Position numbers and translations under genes: made by a program
NCBI GenBank assembly: GCA_037576195.1
Contig: CM075102.1
Location: 39,118,745-39,182,744, forward strand
Length of the DNA stretch: 64,000 nucleotides
Direction of reading: 5' to 3'
From: Phytoseiulus persimilis
Lineage: Eukaryota; Arthropoda; Arachnida; Mesostigmata; Phytoseiidae
In this document: positions 10,308 to 22,100 of the stretch, in pieces
Layout of the letters: each line of letters starts with the position of its first letter
Numbering within the stretch: the first letter of the stretch is position 1
Notes under the pieces: generated by a model
Database searches by the model: none
Told to the model about the DNA's origin: nothing
Seen by the model: only the letters and a program-made list of their open reading frames with translations

Positions 10308-10511
10308 TTGTCGTGTGGCCGATTATTGAAATGTGCTTAGTCAGCAGTAATCATTCGATGCGCTCAAGCGCGTTCCGAGCCGGATGCATGAAGCTACTGC
10401 TGGCTCCGACTGCTGAAGCCCTGCAGTCAAGTTGTATTATTCAACTTCCCTCGCTTCCTGCGAAATATTGCGCAGTGAACTCCAAGCCTGCGAGGCGTGG
10501 CGTTCCGTCTT

Positions 10512-10548
10512 GAGAACCACTTCATCGTTAACGAACGAAGTGGTTCTC
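10512..10548. repeat. Perfect 12-bp inverted repeat, 13-nt centre
   Basis: GAGAACCACTTC at 10512-10523 is repeated in exact reverse complement at 10537-10548. The centre contains the palindrome CGTTAACG, so the whole 37 bases is almost one hairpin or cruciform. It is too short for a microRNA precursor, and the flanks do not extend the stem. Function unknown. Confidence 0.85.
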
Positions 10549-10553
10549 TGCGA

Positions 10554-12471
10554 TCTCTTAATCCATGACATCCCGGCACCTCCGGGTGGTCTGGCGAATC
10601 CTGTACGCGCCCGAAAAGGATGGTAACCACGGGAAACGTCCTCGAAGTTCCAGCTCCAGGCGTGGGGTTCGAAACACCCGACCATCTCGTTGCTGTGTCT
10701 GAAATCCGAACTCTCTCTGTCCCGAAACAGATACGTTGTCGCTCAGTAAAGCACAAGAGGCGCAGAAGAGTCGTAGCGCTTAGTACGGACCTCCGAAGGT
10801 TCGAAATGACTTCAAGGAGGCCCAATCGTGTGACGGAATGGTCCCCAACATAAACAAAACTGATATGGATGATACCAGCAACGACGGCGAGAACAGCGTT
10901 CAGAAACGCCTCAAGCTTTGTAGTTTCGCAGCGTTAGTTATGGACGGAGGAAGACGGCACGCATAGAGACGACAGAACAGTGCCGCTCGCCACCGCTGTC
11001 ACCTCAAGAGCGTTTTAAAGAGTGGCGAGCCACGAGGAATTCCAAGACCGCCAATAATTCAACGCTGAGCATTAAGATCGAAGATATGAGACAACGAAGA
11101 CGTCGACAAGTGGAAGAGCCACAGATCCCTCATCGATGAACTAACACTGTCAAGAATCGACTCAGACTTCGTTGCGGGCCATCTCAGATGTTTGGATTGA
11201 CACTCCAGCGTACTTAACCGCCGTAGACCGGCAGATCCGCAGATTGACAGGGGGTTGGACTCACGCTCGAGTCAGGTCTGCCCAGAACGGCGGGAAGAAT
11301 GTGTGCGGACCTCGTCGAATCGAATAAAGCAGAGCACAACACCCCTCGGATTTCTGTGATGGAATGGAGAGTTTGATGCTAGTCCACGAGTTCCATGCCA
11401 TATTTGAGAATACTCTGAGAATCTATGGCTCCGTGAGCGAGAAAAGAAAAGGGATGCTCGACGTATGAAACTCAGATGAGCACTCCTGGGCGTCGATCAT
11501 GGGGCAGTCCGAGCGTGACTCTCGGCTGCTCGTTCTAACGTTTTCTTTAAAGTGTGTGAATGCCTGTAACGTCTCAGACGCTTACAACGAAAACGCTGTT
11601 TCGGGTGTTGAAGATCCGCTCACATGGATGCCTCCCCGGTCGCTTACTGGTTCGCTCACCTCTTCGCTTCCATGGGTGCTACCTGTACTTACCATGCACA
11701 ATGAAGACCACGATGATGGGGGCCAACCGCGGCCAAGTTACTTGTTTTCTTTATATTCCTCTTTTTCTTGTCATTCGCTCATCGCTATCATCTACGATTC
11801 TATTCGTGAGAGATCCATTTAGCGGACACGACGGATCAGATCCACGACGAGCTGGCATCGCGCGGTTTTCACGATTCTGACGATAGTTGTGACGACAAAA
11901 CGGAGAGCGCCATTTTCAGGCATTCGCCATTTTCTCTTATTCTGCTGTATCTAAAGAAGCGGGACGGAGACGAGAAGCTACAACCGTAGGATGTGTTCAC
12001 ATTTCAGACTGATTTTCGGACGCATTTGTGAATATCGGTTTCAAAATGTCGAGTTTCGGGTTGATCGGTGGTTCAATCAATTCCTCAGTTTGGGGTCACC
12101 GAGTTGTCGTCGCGTACGGAAGTGTGGAATAACATTAGAACGGTTCGGGGAGCGGAGAATCGAATCGCGAGACACGCGAACCTAGAGAGTGTGAAGTTGG
12201 AAGCTGGTGTGCATGTTCATACATGTTGAATTTATTATCGCTCTTAGGCTTTGATAAACGGCATGAATGATTCAGCTAATGGGCCGTAAACAGAGATAGA
12301 TTTCATCGCCGGTAACGTGGCCCCGCGCGATATTGGCCCGACACGGCTTCTCCGGATCGTTTCCCATTTCCGGACGGGCCCGCTTTCCCTCCGTGCGCGT
12401 GTGCTTCGATATTTTGCGCGGAAGCGTGCCAGCATGCATGCGCACTTTCGAAACAGCGAGTTCAGAAGATA
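10554..12471. other. No recognised gene; cluster of short plus-strand frames
   Basis: Between about 10865 and 11460 several plus-strand frames of 33-71 codons overlap in different frames (10865-10966, 10924-11139, 11090-11200, 11145-11327, then one from the ATG at 11365). Their peptides are unusually polar and protein-like, for example MDDTSNDGENSVQKRLKL and SLIDELTLSRIDSDF. No good splice sites link them. It could be a decayed coding sequence or chance. The remainder to 12471 holds only short frames. Confidence 0.4.
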
Positions 12472-13473
12472 GTGGGACTTTTTGCAGCCTTGGCTAACAT
12501 TGGAGGCTCCGTTCAGTTGGTCGGGCGGCTCGCTTGCGCGGTTGGTGGCTCTGGTGAAATATGGGACGGGCGGTCTGGAAAAGTGTCCCCCCGTCCGCCG
12601 TCTGCTGCAAGCATGCCGTGCCAAGCTCTGATCCGCGTCTCTTTTGCCGATAGAGCAAGCGGGCAAACGATATTATCGATTGCATCAGAGAAGTCGGCCA
12701 CCAGATTCACACAGAGATATATTGTGAGAGACATTTATAACAGACACTCCATGGAGCACTGCTACCGACGGTCAGAACTCTGTCATCCAGGCTTCTCGCC
12801 GAGGACGCCCTCGCGGGCGCTTAGGGCCTGGATGGGAGTCGGTCGTTTCATTTTCCTGGCTCGCACGCAGTCGTGCCGACATCGGCCGACCAAGTGCGAG
12901 CTCCGTCACTCCGTTCCGCCTCTCGCCGAATCTTCGACGAATCAAACACTTTCTCCCGATAGAGATCTATATTTCATTTCTCTAACGGGGTATCGACTTT
13001 CCGCTGCACGTCTCGCGACTCATCTGGGCGGCTCGCTCTCGCTCCAATGACTTTTGAAATGTCCTCGAAATTTTAAATTAAACCGATCACTACTCTGCTT
13101 GCAGCGCCTTGATCTTCTTCGATATCAGCTGAAGATATTGAATCGAGACATGTGACCGAGGAGAATAAGGAACAGGAAGGGAGGAAACTGGGAAGTGAGG
13201 CTCTCAGGTAATCGTCCGGAAACGTGGTCAGGAATGTAGAATCGCGCGAATGATCCGAAAACACCGCCACAAGAGCTCGGTCTCCAACATCAGAACGTTG
13301 TGAACGAGGACACGAGTGAAAATGAAATTGGAACGGCGCCCTCGTCGAGAATCCGGGCGAATGCCCGCAAGTCGACTCCCCTTGCAGCCTTCTGAGTTTT
13401 CCGACTTCCTGAGAAACAAACAGAGCGCGCGGCCGAGAAATGTGAAAGCTACCAAGAGCCTAGGCGGGGGGAT

Positions 13474-13489
13474 AGAGAGAGAGAGAGAG
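13474..13489 (+). repeat. (AG)8 microsatellite
   Basis: Eight perfect AG units, preceded by a run of six G and followed by four G. Confidence 0.9.
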
Positions 13490-13615
13490 GGGAAGACGAA
13501 CGAATATGATTTGGCGACATGACGACGTCTTCGCTTTGTTGAATATGACTCGCATCTGGATGCTTGCGCGCGTGCGTTTGTCATCTGACGAAGCGACGCC
13601 GACTCAGCTCATCTG

Positions 13616-13632
13616 CTGGCTGGCTGGTTGGC
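13616..13632 (+). repeat. (GCTG)n short tetranucleotide run
   Basis: GCTGGCTGGCTGG followed by TTGG. It shares its unit with the tract at 7651. Confidence 0.7.
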
Positions 13633-13931
13633 ATCAAGACTTTTTGGTGAGACTCGCACGAAATTCATTTCCAGCAGAGTCGCACACGATCTCCACCGCA
13701 GCTTCCTCCTCCAGCCTTTAGAAGAGTCTCTTGAATTATTCGCGAGAGGTTTCGGAGAACATTGCGGAGAATCGAGTCCCTGGAGGAGTCGAGGGTTGAC
13801 CTTGGGAGTATCAAGAGACTGCTCTACTCCAGAAGCCTGGCTTCGCAATTCCGATTCTCATCAAGTTGAGATCAGATGTCATCTCGATTCCGGGAGCTCC
13901 AACCGAAGCAGTGTAGAATATTCTTGAGGAG

Positions 13932-13978
13932 TGAGAACTCTCCTTACGGCCGAAACGTTCCCCTCTCCTGAGTTCTCA
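13932..13978. repeat. Perfect 9-bp inverted repeat, 29-nt centre
   Basis: TGAGAACTC at 13932-13940 and its exact complement at 13970-13978. The centre is G+C-rich and contains CGGCCG. No matching element ends are seen in the flanks. Confidence 0.7.
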
Positions 13979-14576
13979 TAGGCCCTCCACCCGTGAACCA
14001 GTCACGAACTCGGGGTACTCTGTTTCACTCAACCATGATCGTTTGATGCAGTTCAGGAAACTCAATGACAGGTTCAAGCATGCGCGAGCGTTCCAGCATG
14101 TATTCCCGAGGACCTCTTCGGGAGGCCGGAGGTCGCATTCTGAGGATTTCACTCGAATTCGAGTCGCGCTAGAAGTAACATTTTCGTAGAACCAAATGTC
14201 CATCCAAAGAGCTCCTCGCCCAATATTTCTCTACGAACACTGGACACCTCGCTTCCGAATCAGTCTCTACACCTGGGACTCACTGCAGTGGTTCAATATC
14301 ATCTAGTCTACTGCATCGAGCACATCCATCGCAGACCAATGCTTCAGAAAGAACGTTCGTGGATACAAATCACCGGCTGTTTCATCTCATATTCGAATAT
14401 TTTCGAGGAGAAGATTTTTTAACATGGGACTTTCCGGGAATGGTTCTGAGATGGCGTTCTTTCTTGCGAGCATCTTCCAGGTGCGACTTATAGGCCACTT
14501 CTGGGCCACACTAATAGGTGCGCACTTACAGGCCAAGTGATTCTAATCGAATGCAGAAGATTGAAATCTGGATTGG

Positions 14577-14627
14577 TAATGCGAGGTTCTCTGATACGCG
14601 AGTCTCTAATACGCAGATTCGACTGTA
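14577..14627 (-). mobile_element. Pogo/Tigger-like DNA transposon terminus
   Basis: Read on the minus strand from 14627, the sequence starts TA-CAGTCGAATCTGCG and continues with imperfect repeats of a CTCGCGTAT-CAGAGA type word. Pogo/Tigger and related Tc1/mariner elements characteristically insert at TA, begin CAG, and carry such staggered subterminal repeats. The element body would lie at lower coordinates. I find no matching plus-strand CAGTCGAATC end and no transposase frame upstream, so this looks like a solo or truncated end of a small non-autonomous copy. A weak second inverted relation joins GGCCAAGT at 14531 to ACTTGGCC at 14632-14639. Family assignment is from the end sequence only. 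Confidence 0.35.
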
Positions 14628-14639
14628 TTTTACTTGGCC

Positions 14640-17170
14640 CTTTCCCCCATATTTCTGGGAAATCATGTTACAATCATGTAGATTTGAACAGGATGGATTA
14701 TCACAGGTATTGATCGATTCCGGAATGTTTCCTCTCATAGACTCCTGTAACCGCAACGGACTCCACGCAACGATAGACCAGAACCGAGTGGGGAATGGTT
14801 CCTGCGAGCCGGAAGAAGAAGACTCAATGTGTCCGATACGACGGCAGAAGGAAAATGAAATAGATATAAATTGAGTACGTACAAAAAGACGACGGCATAT
14901 TTTCGCTCCGCAGAAAAGCTCGGGAGCTCAAAATGAAGCAGCGAATAGAGAGGAGTACGACAACGGCTGCGAACACCGAGCTGTCAGAGGGAACGAGGAG
15001 GAAACGCGGCGAGCAAGATATGGCTCCGGAGTCGAAGCTCAGAAAAGGCTCGGAAGGGCCACGGATGAAAGGAAGTTCGGAATTCTCCGTCTTGTTACAA
15101 TTTAGTAACAGCGTACCAGGAGACAAATGTGATTCACTTGGACGCTCTCCAGAAAACGAGGCAGCGTTCGATAGCTTCTCGGAGATGAGAGAACGCGAAT
15201 TGGACCAATCGGAGGAATGGTCGGAGAAGCAAGTGCCGACCTAAGAAATGAAAAACGGAAGAGTTCGAGACACGACTCCATCTGACTGGGGAGCCGTCGG
15301 ACGAATCGGTTGAAGCGTGTCGCGGCTCTGAACCCGGAAATTCAGTTCAGACCTCTCTGAGTCCCGGTGACAGGGAGTGACCGACCAGGTGGTCACCCCA
15401 TCGGGTGCTTGGGTTACGCCTTCCGTGTCATGCCGCCCAACGCTCGTCACTCCACGAGTCGCGGGAACGATGGCACGCGAGAGAAGTTCAACTTCTTCGC
15501 AAAGAGATGGATCATCCCTGCACGTGCATAAATCCGAATGAATGAATGACCCAGCGAGCAGGAAGGCACGCCAGCGAGCTCGCGCCTGGTCAGCAGTGGC
15601 GGCTAAGTGTCCAGTGAAAGTTCCGCCGCCTATCCCTGACATTGATGACTCGGCACAATGACAAACTACTCTGCATCCATCGCGCCGTCCATGAGGCAAG
15701 TTACCGATCCATTCTTCAGTTCATCTTCCAGAGCGCAGTTGCTGAGATGTTCACTGAAACGCCAATCAATCGAGTCTATTTCCGTTTGGGTTTGTTTCCA
15801 CTCGGAGTCTGCGGATGCTATCAGGGCTGTTTGAACACAAGGGATATTTTTAAACAAGATCAACTGACTCTATACGTTGTCGTGCCCGCGTCAAAGAACC
15901 GAAACCTGCGCAGCTGCTTCTAAGGCAAACTGCAAAGATAAGCCGCTTGATAAGCTATGAATGAGTCGTTTGTGAAGGAAGCTAGACCCTGACTGAGAGG
16001 TTGGGAAAGACGTGTAGAGTACACAGCGTAGCCTCACAGCGGTGTTCGCGTTCGGTTTTGGGATTTTAATTTCGGACGTCCGAACGGAGCAAGAGGAACA
16101 CGGAGAATGAAAGCAGGCGGCAGAGAAACGCACGTTGATCGTGATACCGCCCACAACCTAAAAACGATACAGACTCACTCTTTGAACGATCGCCCGGATG
16201 AGTGACTACAACGATCCGAACAACCGACCGACAGACGCACTGTCTGCGAATGTTATTTTTCGGTGAAATGATAGATGACTAAAACGGGAGGGACAGCCGA
16301 AGACTTGATTGGTGAGCGAAATCAAACCAGGCAGCAGAGCATTTGAATGAGTCTCCTGATGTACGAGGGCGGCAGGGGACGATAAAGTGGTTTCAGAACG
16401 AGTGGTTCCTGGATGTACTTTGCGCTTTGACCTCGTCCATCGATATTTTCGTGGTGCTCCTCCGACCCTCCGGTTTCTCCGGCTTGTGGCGGGGCTGTCA
16501 GGTACCGGCGATTCATCGGTCTCTTTTTTTCGGGGTTACTGGGACAGGCCCCGGCTCGTGCCTCCGGCAGGTCCGAAGGGATTGGAAACCGTTCTCGAAT
16601 CGAGAGCGTCAGCGAAAGGGCCCGTTTGCGCTTCGATCTCCCGCCTCAAAATCCATGCCTCGATGACACAATACGCGATGCATGAGCTACATGATGCAAT
16701 ACATGGTAGAACACATCAATGAGAGCTGCCTCCCGGAACGTACGCAGAAGATCGCGCTAGCTCCGACGAAGAGCTCAAAAGAGAGGCTTGACTTCAGTTG
16801 AGTCCGAGTCGATCGTCGGCAAACTTGGGGAGTTGAACAAATGTCGGTGTTTTGCCGGAGAAATCGGTGAGAGCCATCGCACGTTTATGGCTGGTGGTCA
16901 CGATTCGTGACCTTGCTCCTGATCAGAGTGAACCCACTTGGAATGGAATTCAAGCTCATGTGGCTCGAGAAGACAAGAACCTCCACAGCGTCATCGAGTT
17001 CGTTTCCGCTTAGCGAATCAAGCTACAGGGCGGTTCGTCACGATACCTTGATGCTGTGTTTAAAAATCGAGCAACAGGCCTTAGTCATTTTTCAGGTGAG
17101 CACGGAGCTTGAAGAGAAGGACACAGGGGGACGAGGGAAGATCGCAGGGGATATTCCGTGTAGTCGATGA
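14640..17170. other. No recognised gene
   Basis: Frames are at most 152 codons (15241-15699, minus), low in motif content and mutually overlapping. A minus-strand frame at 16322-16516 ends in a hydrophobic Leu/Ile/Cys-rich tail but starts without ATG. I see no RNA gene or repeat. Confidence 0.5.
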
Positions 17171-17182
17171 GGGGGGGGGGGG
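17171..17182 (+). repeat. Poly-G run (12 G)
   Basis: Twelve uninterrupted G after GATGA. It is one of three 12-base G or C homopolymers in the window. Confidence 0.9.
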
Positions 17183-18152
17183 CCACAGCGGTCGCAATGT
17201 ATAGACCCGTTGGGGAGTGGGGGACGAACGAGCGGGCAAACGGAGCGGTCCCTCTAGCTAAATTAATTGTCTAGGATCACGTTGTACAAGTTTACTCGTG
17301 GAAGTGAGCACATACACGTCGCTAGGGCTCGCTGCGCACGTCAGGCCTGTGCGAGCGGGATCAGAGACCCCTCGCTATGCTCAGCTTCTGCGCTGTACTC
17401 TTCAAGCAAAGAGCGATACCGGCGACAGCGAAACACGAAACTGAGAGGGGAAAGGGGAGTGAAACTATATTGAATTTGCTCCCTCCCGATAAGTCACCAG
17501 CTAACGATGTCCGTTTGCCTGGTAGCGCGTCCACTGTGAAACGAACGTGGAATCCGGCGTGCTTCTCGCTTCCGTGGGCCTGAGAGAGCCCGAGTCGTGG
17601 CTTCACCTTCTTCGTTCTTCCTCAGCCTCCTCTCATAGCTGCGTTCTATGTGCATCACCGAAGATTCCTGTCTGATATGAGGCACACCGCCGTCATTACG
17701 CCGGAGCCGGCCTTGGGCATCACTCGGAGATTTAACTCGTTGCTCCGCGGCCGGGAATCACGAATCCGCCTGAGACCCATCGAGAACGAAGCCCTGGTAC
17801 GAGCTCGCAGCAACGCTGAAAAACCCTCATATAACTCTCGTCAACAACAAGGAATCTCTGAGTGGAACTCGGCAGTTTCCGCTTGCGGCTGAGGTCGAAT
17901 GAGGTCGCGATAAACGGACGAGCGTTTCGCCCCAGGCGAACGAGGCGGCACGCAGCCAGCGATCGAGGACCGTCGATGGGATGGCATGACACGGCATATT
18001 GAGTGGCCAGCCAATCTGTCATCAGCATCATCAGGATAATAAGTAGTGGAAGATGAAGCTGGAGACTACTTGCACAGCGTGCTGAGTGGCTATTGCGAAC
18101 GGTGGCCATCTTTGTTTTAGTTGCGCGTCGTTCGGTTTTCTTTCTGTGCCTT
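17183..18152. other. No recognised gene
   Basis: Only short overlapping frames on both strands; the longest is a 125-codon minus-strand frame at 17732-18109 with no motif. I see no RNA gene, repeat array or element end. Confidence 0.5.
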
Positions 18153-18887
18153 TTACCGCTCGGGCCCTCTTGCAGATGCTGGGCAACGAACGGAGCGGAC
18201 GCACCAGCCGCCCGCGGCTATTTTGCTCTCTAGCTTTTCGGAATCAATGTAAACAGTGACCAAAGTGCCGACGGCTTGCGAACGCCGCCACTGAACAAGA
18301 GGAGAACGAAGAGAAAACGGATGGAGGAAGGGACAGGGGAAGGCGATCTGGGAAATCAGGAAACGAGCCGTGGGAGGAATCGAGCGCCGAATGATGATCA
18401 AAGCGGATGGCAGAGAGCTCGAAGAGAGCTGGAAAGAATGGAAGACAAAGGAAAGGGGAACCGGTGGTGGCAATGAGGGCCTTATAACAGGGCTGGCGGA
18501 ACGACTGATGCGTAGGACTAGAGTCGACAAACGTAGAGGATTCCAGAGAGAAGGGTAACGAAGAGAGGATCGAATACATGGCAGGTGGGCACTCGCTTTC
18601 GGGGCTGCTGTCACATGATCGTCCTGTTTTGCCAAGGGATAACCGCTTTCTGTTGCAGGATGGGTTGAAAGCGAGATTGCGACAAAATCCACAAGCGGAA
18701 CAAGCCTTTGAAACCGCTCCAGGCTGTTTCTCTGGCCCTCTCTCTGCATCGAGTATTTCTCTCTCCGATCACCAGCTCGCCCCCTTGACATTCCCCCTAC
18801 TTCTCCGGAGCTTATCCCTGCGACCGATTTTGTCGGATCTTTTCCCGTGACTACCTGTTTCGAGTAAAAGCTCATATCGAGCATCAT
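18153..18887 (-). other. Open frame of 244 codons, doubtful
   Basis: The frame begins ATG ATG at 18887, overlapping by four bases (ATGA) the stop of the membrane-protein frame just upstream. The first 75 residues are polar and protein-like (SFYSKQVVTGKDPTKSVAG). The rest becomes Ser/Pro/Leu-rich with no motif, and three plus-strand frames overlap it. If it is real, only the N-terminal third looks convincing, and no donor was found there that fits well. Probably noise next to a better candidate. Confidence 0.15.
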
Positions 18888-19195
18888 TCCTCAGCTGAGT
18901 TTGATACAGGAGCTATCGTGGACGTCGGGGAACCGGTGCTACCGGAACTGGTTGGCGTTCCCATCATCATGCGCTCCGGGTATGAAGCGGTCGAGTGAGA
19001 GTCACCAATTTCAGTAAACCAATATCGGCGAGGGCCGTCCATGGTCTGAATTGATCGAAACTCTCTCAATGAGAGAACCGTATGCACAAAAGAATCGATG
19101 ATGGTGTTCAGGATCTGGACGAAGAACATTACGAAGACCACCACCAGCATTGTCGAGTGATGTGCGGCGACCGCTTTGTCAAGTGAGAATGCCAT
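18884..19195 (-). CDS. Candidate small single-pass membrane protein (103 aa)
   Basis: This is the most protein-like frame in the window. The ATG at 19195 has an excellent context (GGCGATGGC: G at -3, G at +4). The predicted 103 residues have a short polar N-terminus, then a hydrophobic helix at about residues 15-33 (TMLVVVFVMFFVQILNTII), a juxtamembrane segment with basic residues (REFRSIQ...GPRRYW), and a Ser/Thr/Gly/Pro-rich C-terminal tail ending NSAEE. Basic residues after the helix suggest the C-terminus faces the cytoplasm, with the helix as a signal anchor; a cleavable signal is not obvious. I cannot name a family. It could be a complete small ORF or one exon of a larger gene (a weak donor ATTG|GTGACT lies inside). 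Antisense frames are poor. Confidence 0.35.
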   Translation of the reverse strand: MAFSLDKAVAAHHSTMLVVVFVMFFVQILNTIIDSFVHTVLSLREFRSIQTMDGPRRYWFTEIGDSHSTASYPERMMMGTPTSSGSTGSPTSTIAPVSNSAEE

Positions 19196-22100
19196 CGCCG
19201 TTGCCCCCGTCTTGACGTCGGAAACCGCTTCTCAAGTGCTTGTGCGTCTTAGAGCGGACGACAGCGTGCGTCGGCTACCAAGTACGAGATCGAAATTCCC
19301 GCGAACGGACGAACGGCGACATTGAGAATCGACTCGACGAATCAGCGAGTTACGGGGAGATCGGCATCATGGCCGTGGTTACATACTACTTCTTCTTGGT
19401 ACTGGAAGAGAGCGACTTACTGAAAACGATAGCGAAGCAAGCAACGTCGAGTCAATAACGAAATCATCGAGCGATGTTCCTTCGGCTTTCTTACCCTGTA
19501 TGTAATCTTGTTAGTGAAGGACTCGCATCAGCTTCCCGCGCTGCGGGCTCATGGCCATCTTTGTCGGTATATTTTCCCCCCCAAGACATCAGGATGCTCG
19601 GATCGTGAACTTCCTTTCCGTTCGCGTCCAACAGAATGCATGCGATCTGCGACCGCTCTCGTCGGGGTGATTCGGAGAGACAAGTCCGATCTCACCATTG
19701 TCACAATGATTCCGCCGCTCACGGATTTTCGGTTGATTGCTTGGTTTTGATGTCGAGAAAAAACTGTTCCGCTGTCGGCTCATCAAAGGGTGATCGAAAC
19801 TGACCGGGCAGCCGGAATTCATTGTTCGTTCCATCGATGACTTGGTTCTTCTCTGTTTTCGATTTTAACGCTTCAGAAGGCCTCTATCCATGGGTGGGCC
19901 AGTCACCCAAGCCTTATGAGATATGTTCGCACCTTTCTCAGCCTCGTTCCGCGTGTTTCGGTTTCTTCGACTCCGCGTCCCCGTCCTCTCTCACTTTCTC
20001 CGTTATAACCCGCAGTTCATTTCATTCGACTCCTCACCTGTCATGACCATGATGTTCGCCAGTCTATTGCTCTCCCCGGTTCTCATTGGTAGAGTGAATC
20101 AACCTAACCCTCGCTGAAGGATTCCCGCAGCGGCGCCGGAGTCCGTGTGGCTAGTGGTGCGGCTGCTGTCACGACTCTTACCGGAATTCGATGTCATTTA
20201 TGGTCGATGCGGCTGTCATCGTGCGTGCGTGAGATGTCCGTCAAGTTTCCTCATTCTCATTTCATCCCGTTCCGCCGCGGCACCGTAATGTTTGATTTCG
20301 GCGAAACAGAATCTTCCGTTCTCCCTCGGCTTCGAATCTTCGTTTCCCTCGATGACGCCCTGACGCAAGCTTGAGTTCTCATGGGTTTCTCGAACTATAA
20401 TTCTAAAAACATTCATTTCCTAATGCTCACCTCCATTCCTGGTTGATCGAACTCCAATCTATCCCCGAATCGTATCGGTCGAATGGAACCACGGCTGAAT
20501 AATGATCTACGGGCGCCGAGATTCGGTCAGGTGTGAGAGTCGTGTCTGGGCGCTTGTGCGTAAAACTTCCACGAGCACAGAATGAGGCTCTCAACGCCCA
20601 AACAGCGGGCGCTCATAACGAGACAAGAGGAGCTGGTTGTACACAACTGCGTGGTCATAAGTCTTCGTCGTCAATCTCAGCCTCCCGATTACCTTTTCAC
20701 CAAAATATCTTCCCGTCCATCTCTCTATTGATCTATTTATCTACGGCTTCTTCATCCGTTCCCGCCGTCGTCGAAATTGTGTTGTCGGTACGATGCTTCT
20801 GCTGTAGTAGATGTGTATGTGTCGGAACGTGTTATTTAATGCCGAGCTGGCGCTTGATGCTCCTCCGAGTAATCAGCATATGTCATGCTACTACTGACGA
20901 ATCTCACAGGGGGTGACAAGAAGATCATCGTTCTCTCCAAACTGCTGATCCCAGTCGGATTCCAAAACAAAATTTTTCAATACTCAATTCATTCGTGGAG
21001 GAGTTCACTCGATGAGACTCGCTTAAATTCAGGTAAATGCGAGCGCCCCTAGCTGACCGCTGTCGATCGCAGGATTAGTTTCAACGCGATCCTTATAAAG
21101 CACCGATCAGAAGAGTCGGTGTTCTTACAGCAGGGGATCTCTCGCAATGCGGGAGTGAGAGATCGCTCTCCGTTCCGAGAACATGGTGACCGACGACCGT
21201 TATAGTCTTCATCGTCACCAAATTCGCAACGATTGCTCAGAGTATCCCCAAACTCCTGATTATCCTTCGCATTAACAATCTGAACTTCAAGCAACCATCT
21301 CCACACAAATCGTCATTCTCGGTTCCAACCGTGGGGCGTCCGGCTAGGTCGATGCGTCCCGTAAGGAACTGTCCTTTCTCGATTTTAAACGAAGCACGAT
21401 CCCGTTCAACGCGATTTGCATGGTCCTCTGCCTGTGTGTGCCCAAGTGTGGAGTCTCTAGATATGTGATTCATTGAAGAGGTCATCCACACACTGGACGA
21501 TCGAGAAGATCTTCATCGAGTGGCTATCGCCGCTCGCGGAAACCTCCTTTCCGTCTGAAGATAACCACCGAGAGCACAATCGTTCGGTACGTCTTATTTT
21601 CTCGCTCCGTTTTAATTTCCTTGAAGTTCAAATATCTTAGTTCAACGACCGTCCCGTTACGCGAATGCGGATCTTTTTGGGTTCAGGAGACAGAGATATG
21701 AAGTTTGTGCCGAGGAGTGACATGGGAGGAGATAGAAAAGCACCGGACGTTTTTGTCGCTACACCTCATCAGTGTCATTTTCCACGGAAGATACCTTGCG
21801 AATCGGAGTCACGACGTGCTCTGCGTCGCATCAGCTTGTGACTTTGGTTGTGGATTCGACATGGAACATTCATCTCTCGCAGTGGATATCAGCTTAATCG
21901 TGCTAGAGCCGTCGAAGTTCTAGGTGGATCTGCAGCGCCTGATCGAAGGGGTCGGTCACGGATGTTCCCTTCGGCTCCCTCACCCATCTCAGCTTTCTCC
22001 AAAACCTCCGTGTTCACCTACGACCCAACGGTTTGGCGTTTGTGTACGCACGCGTCCATCTGAACAGATCCGAGAGAATCTCCGAATTCCCGCCTAAGTC

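Noticed and set aside
10655-10675. GGTTCGAAAC as a tRNA B box
   Set aside because: T-arm does not pair and there is no A box at the expected distance upstream.
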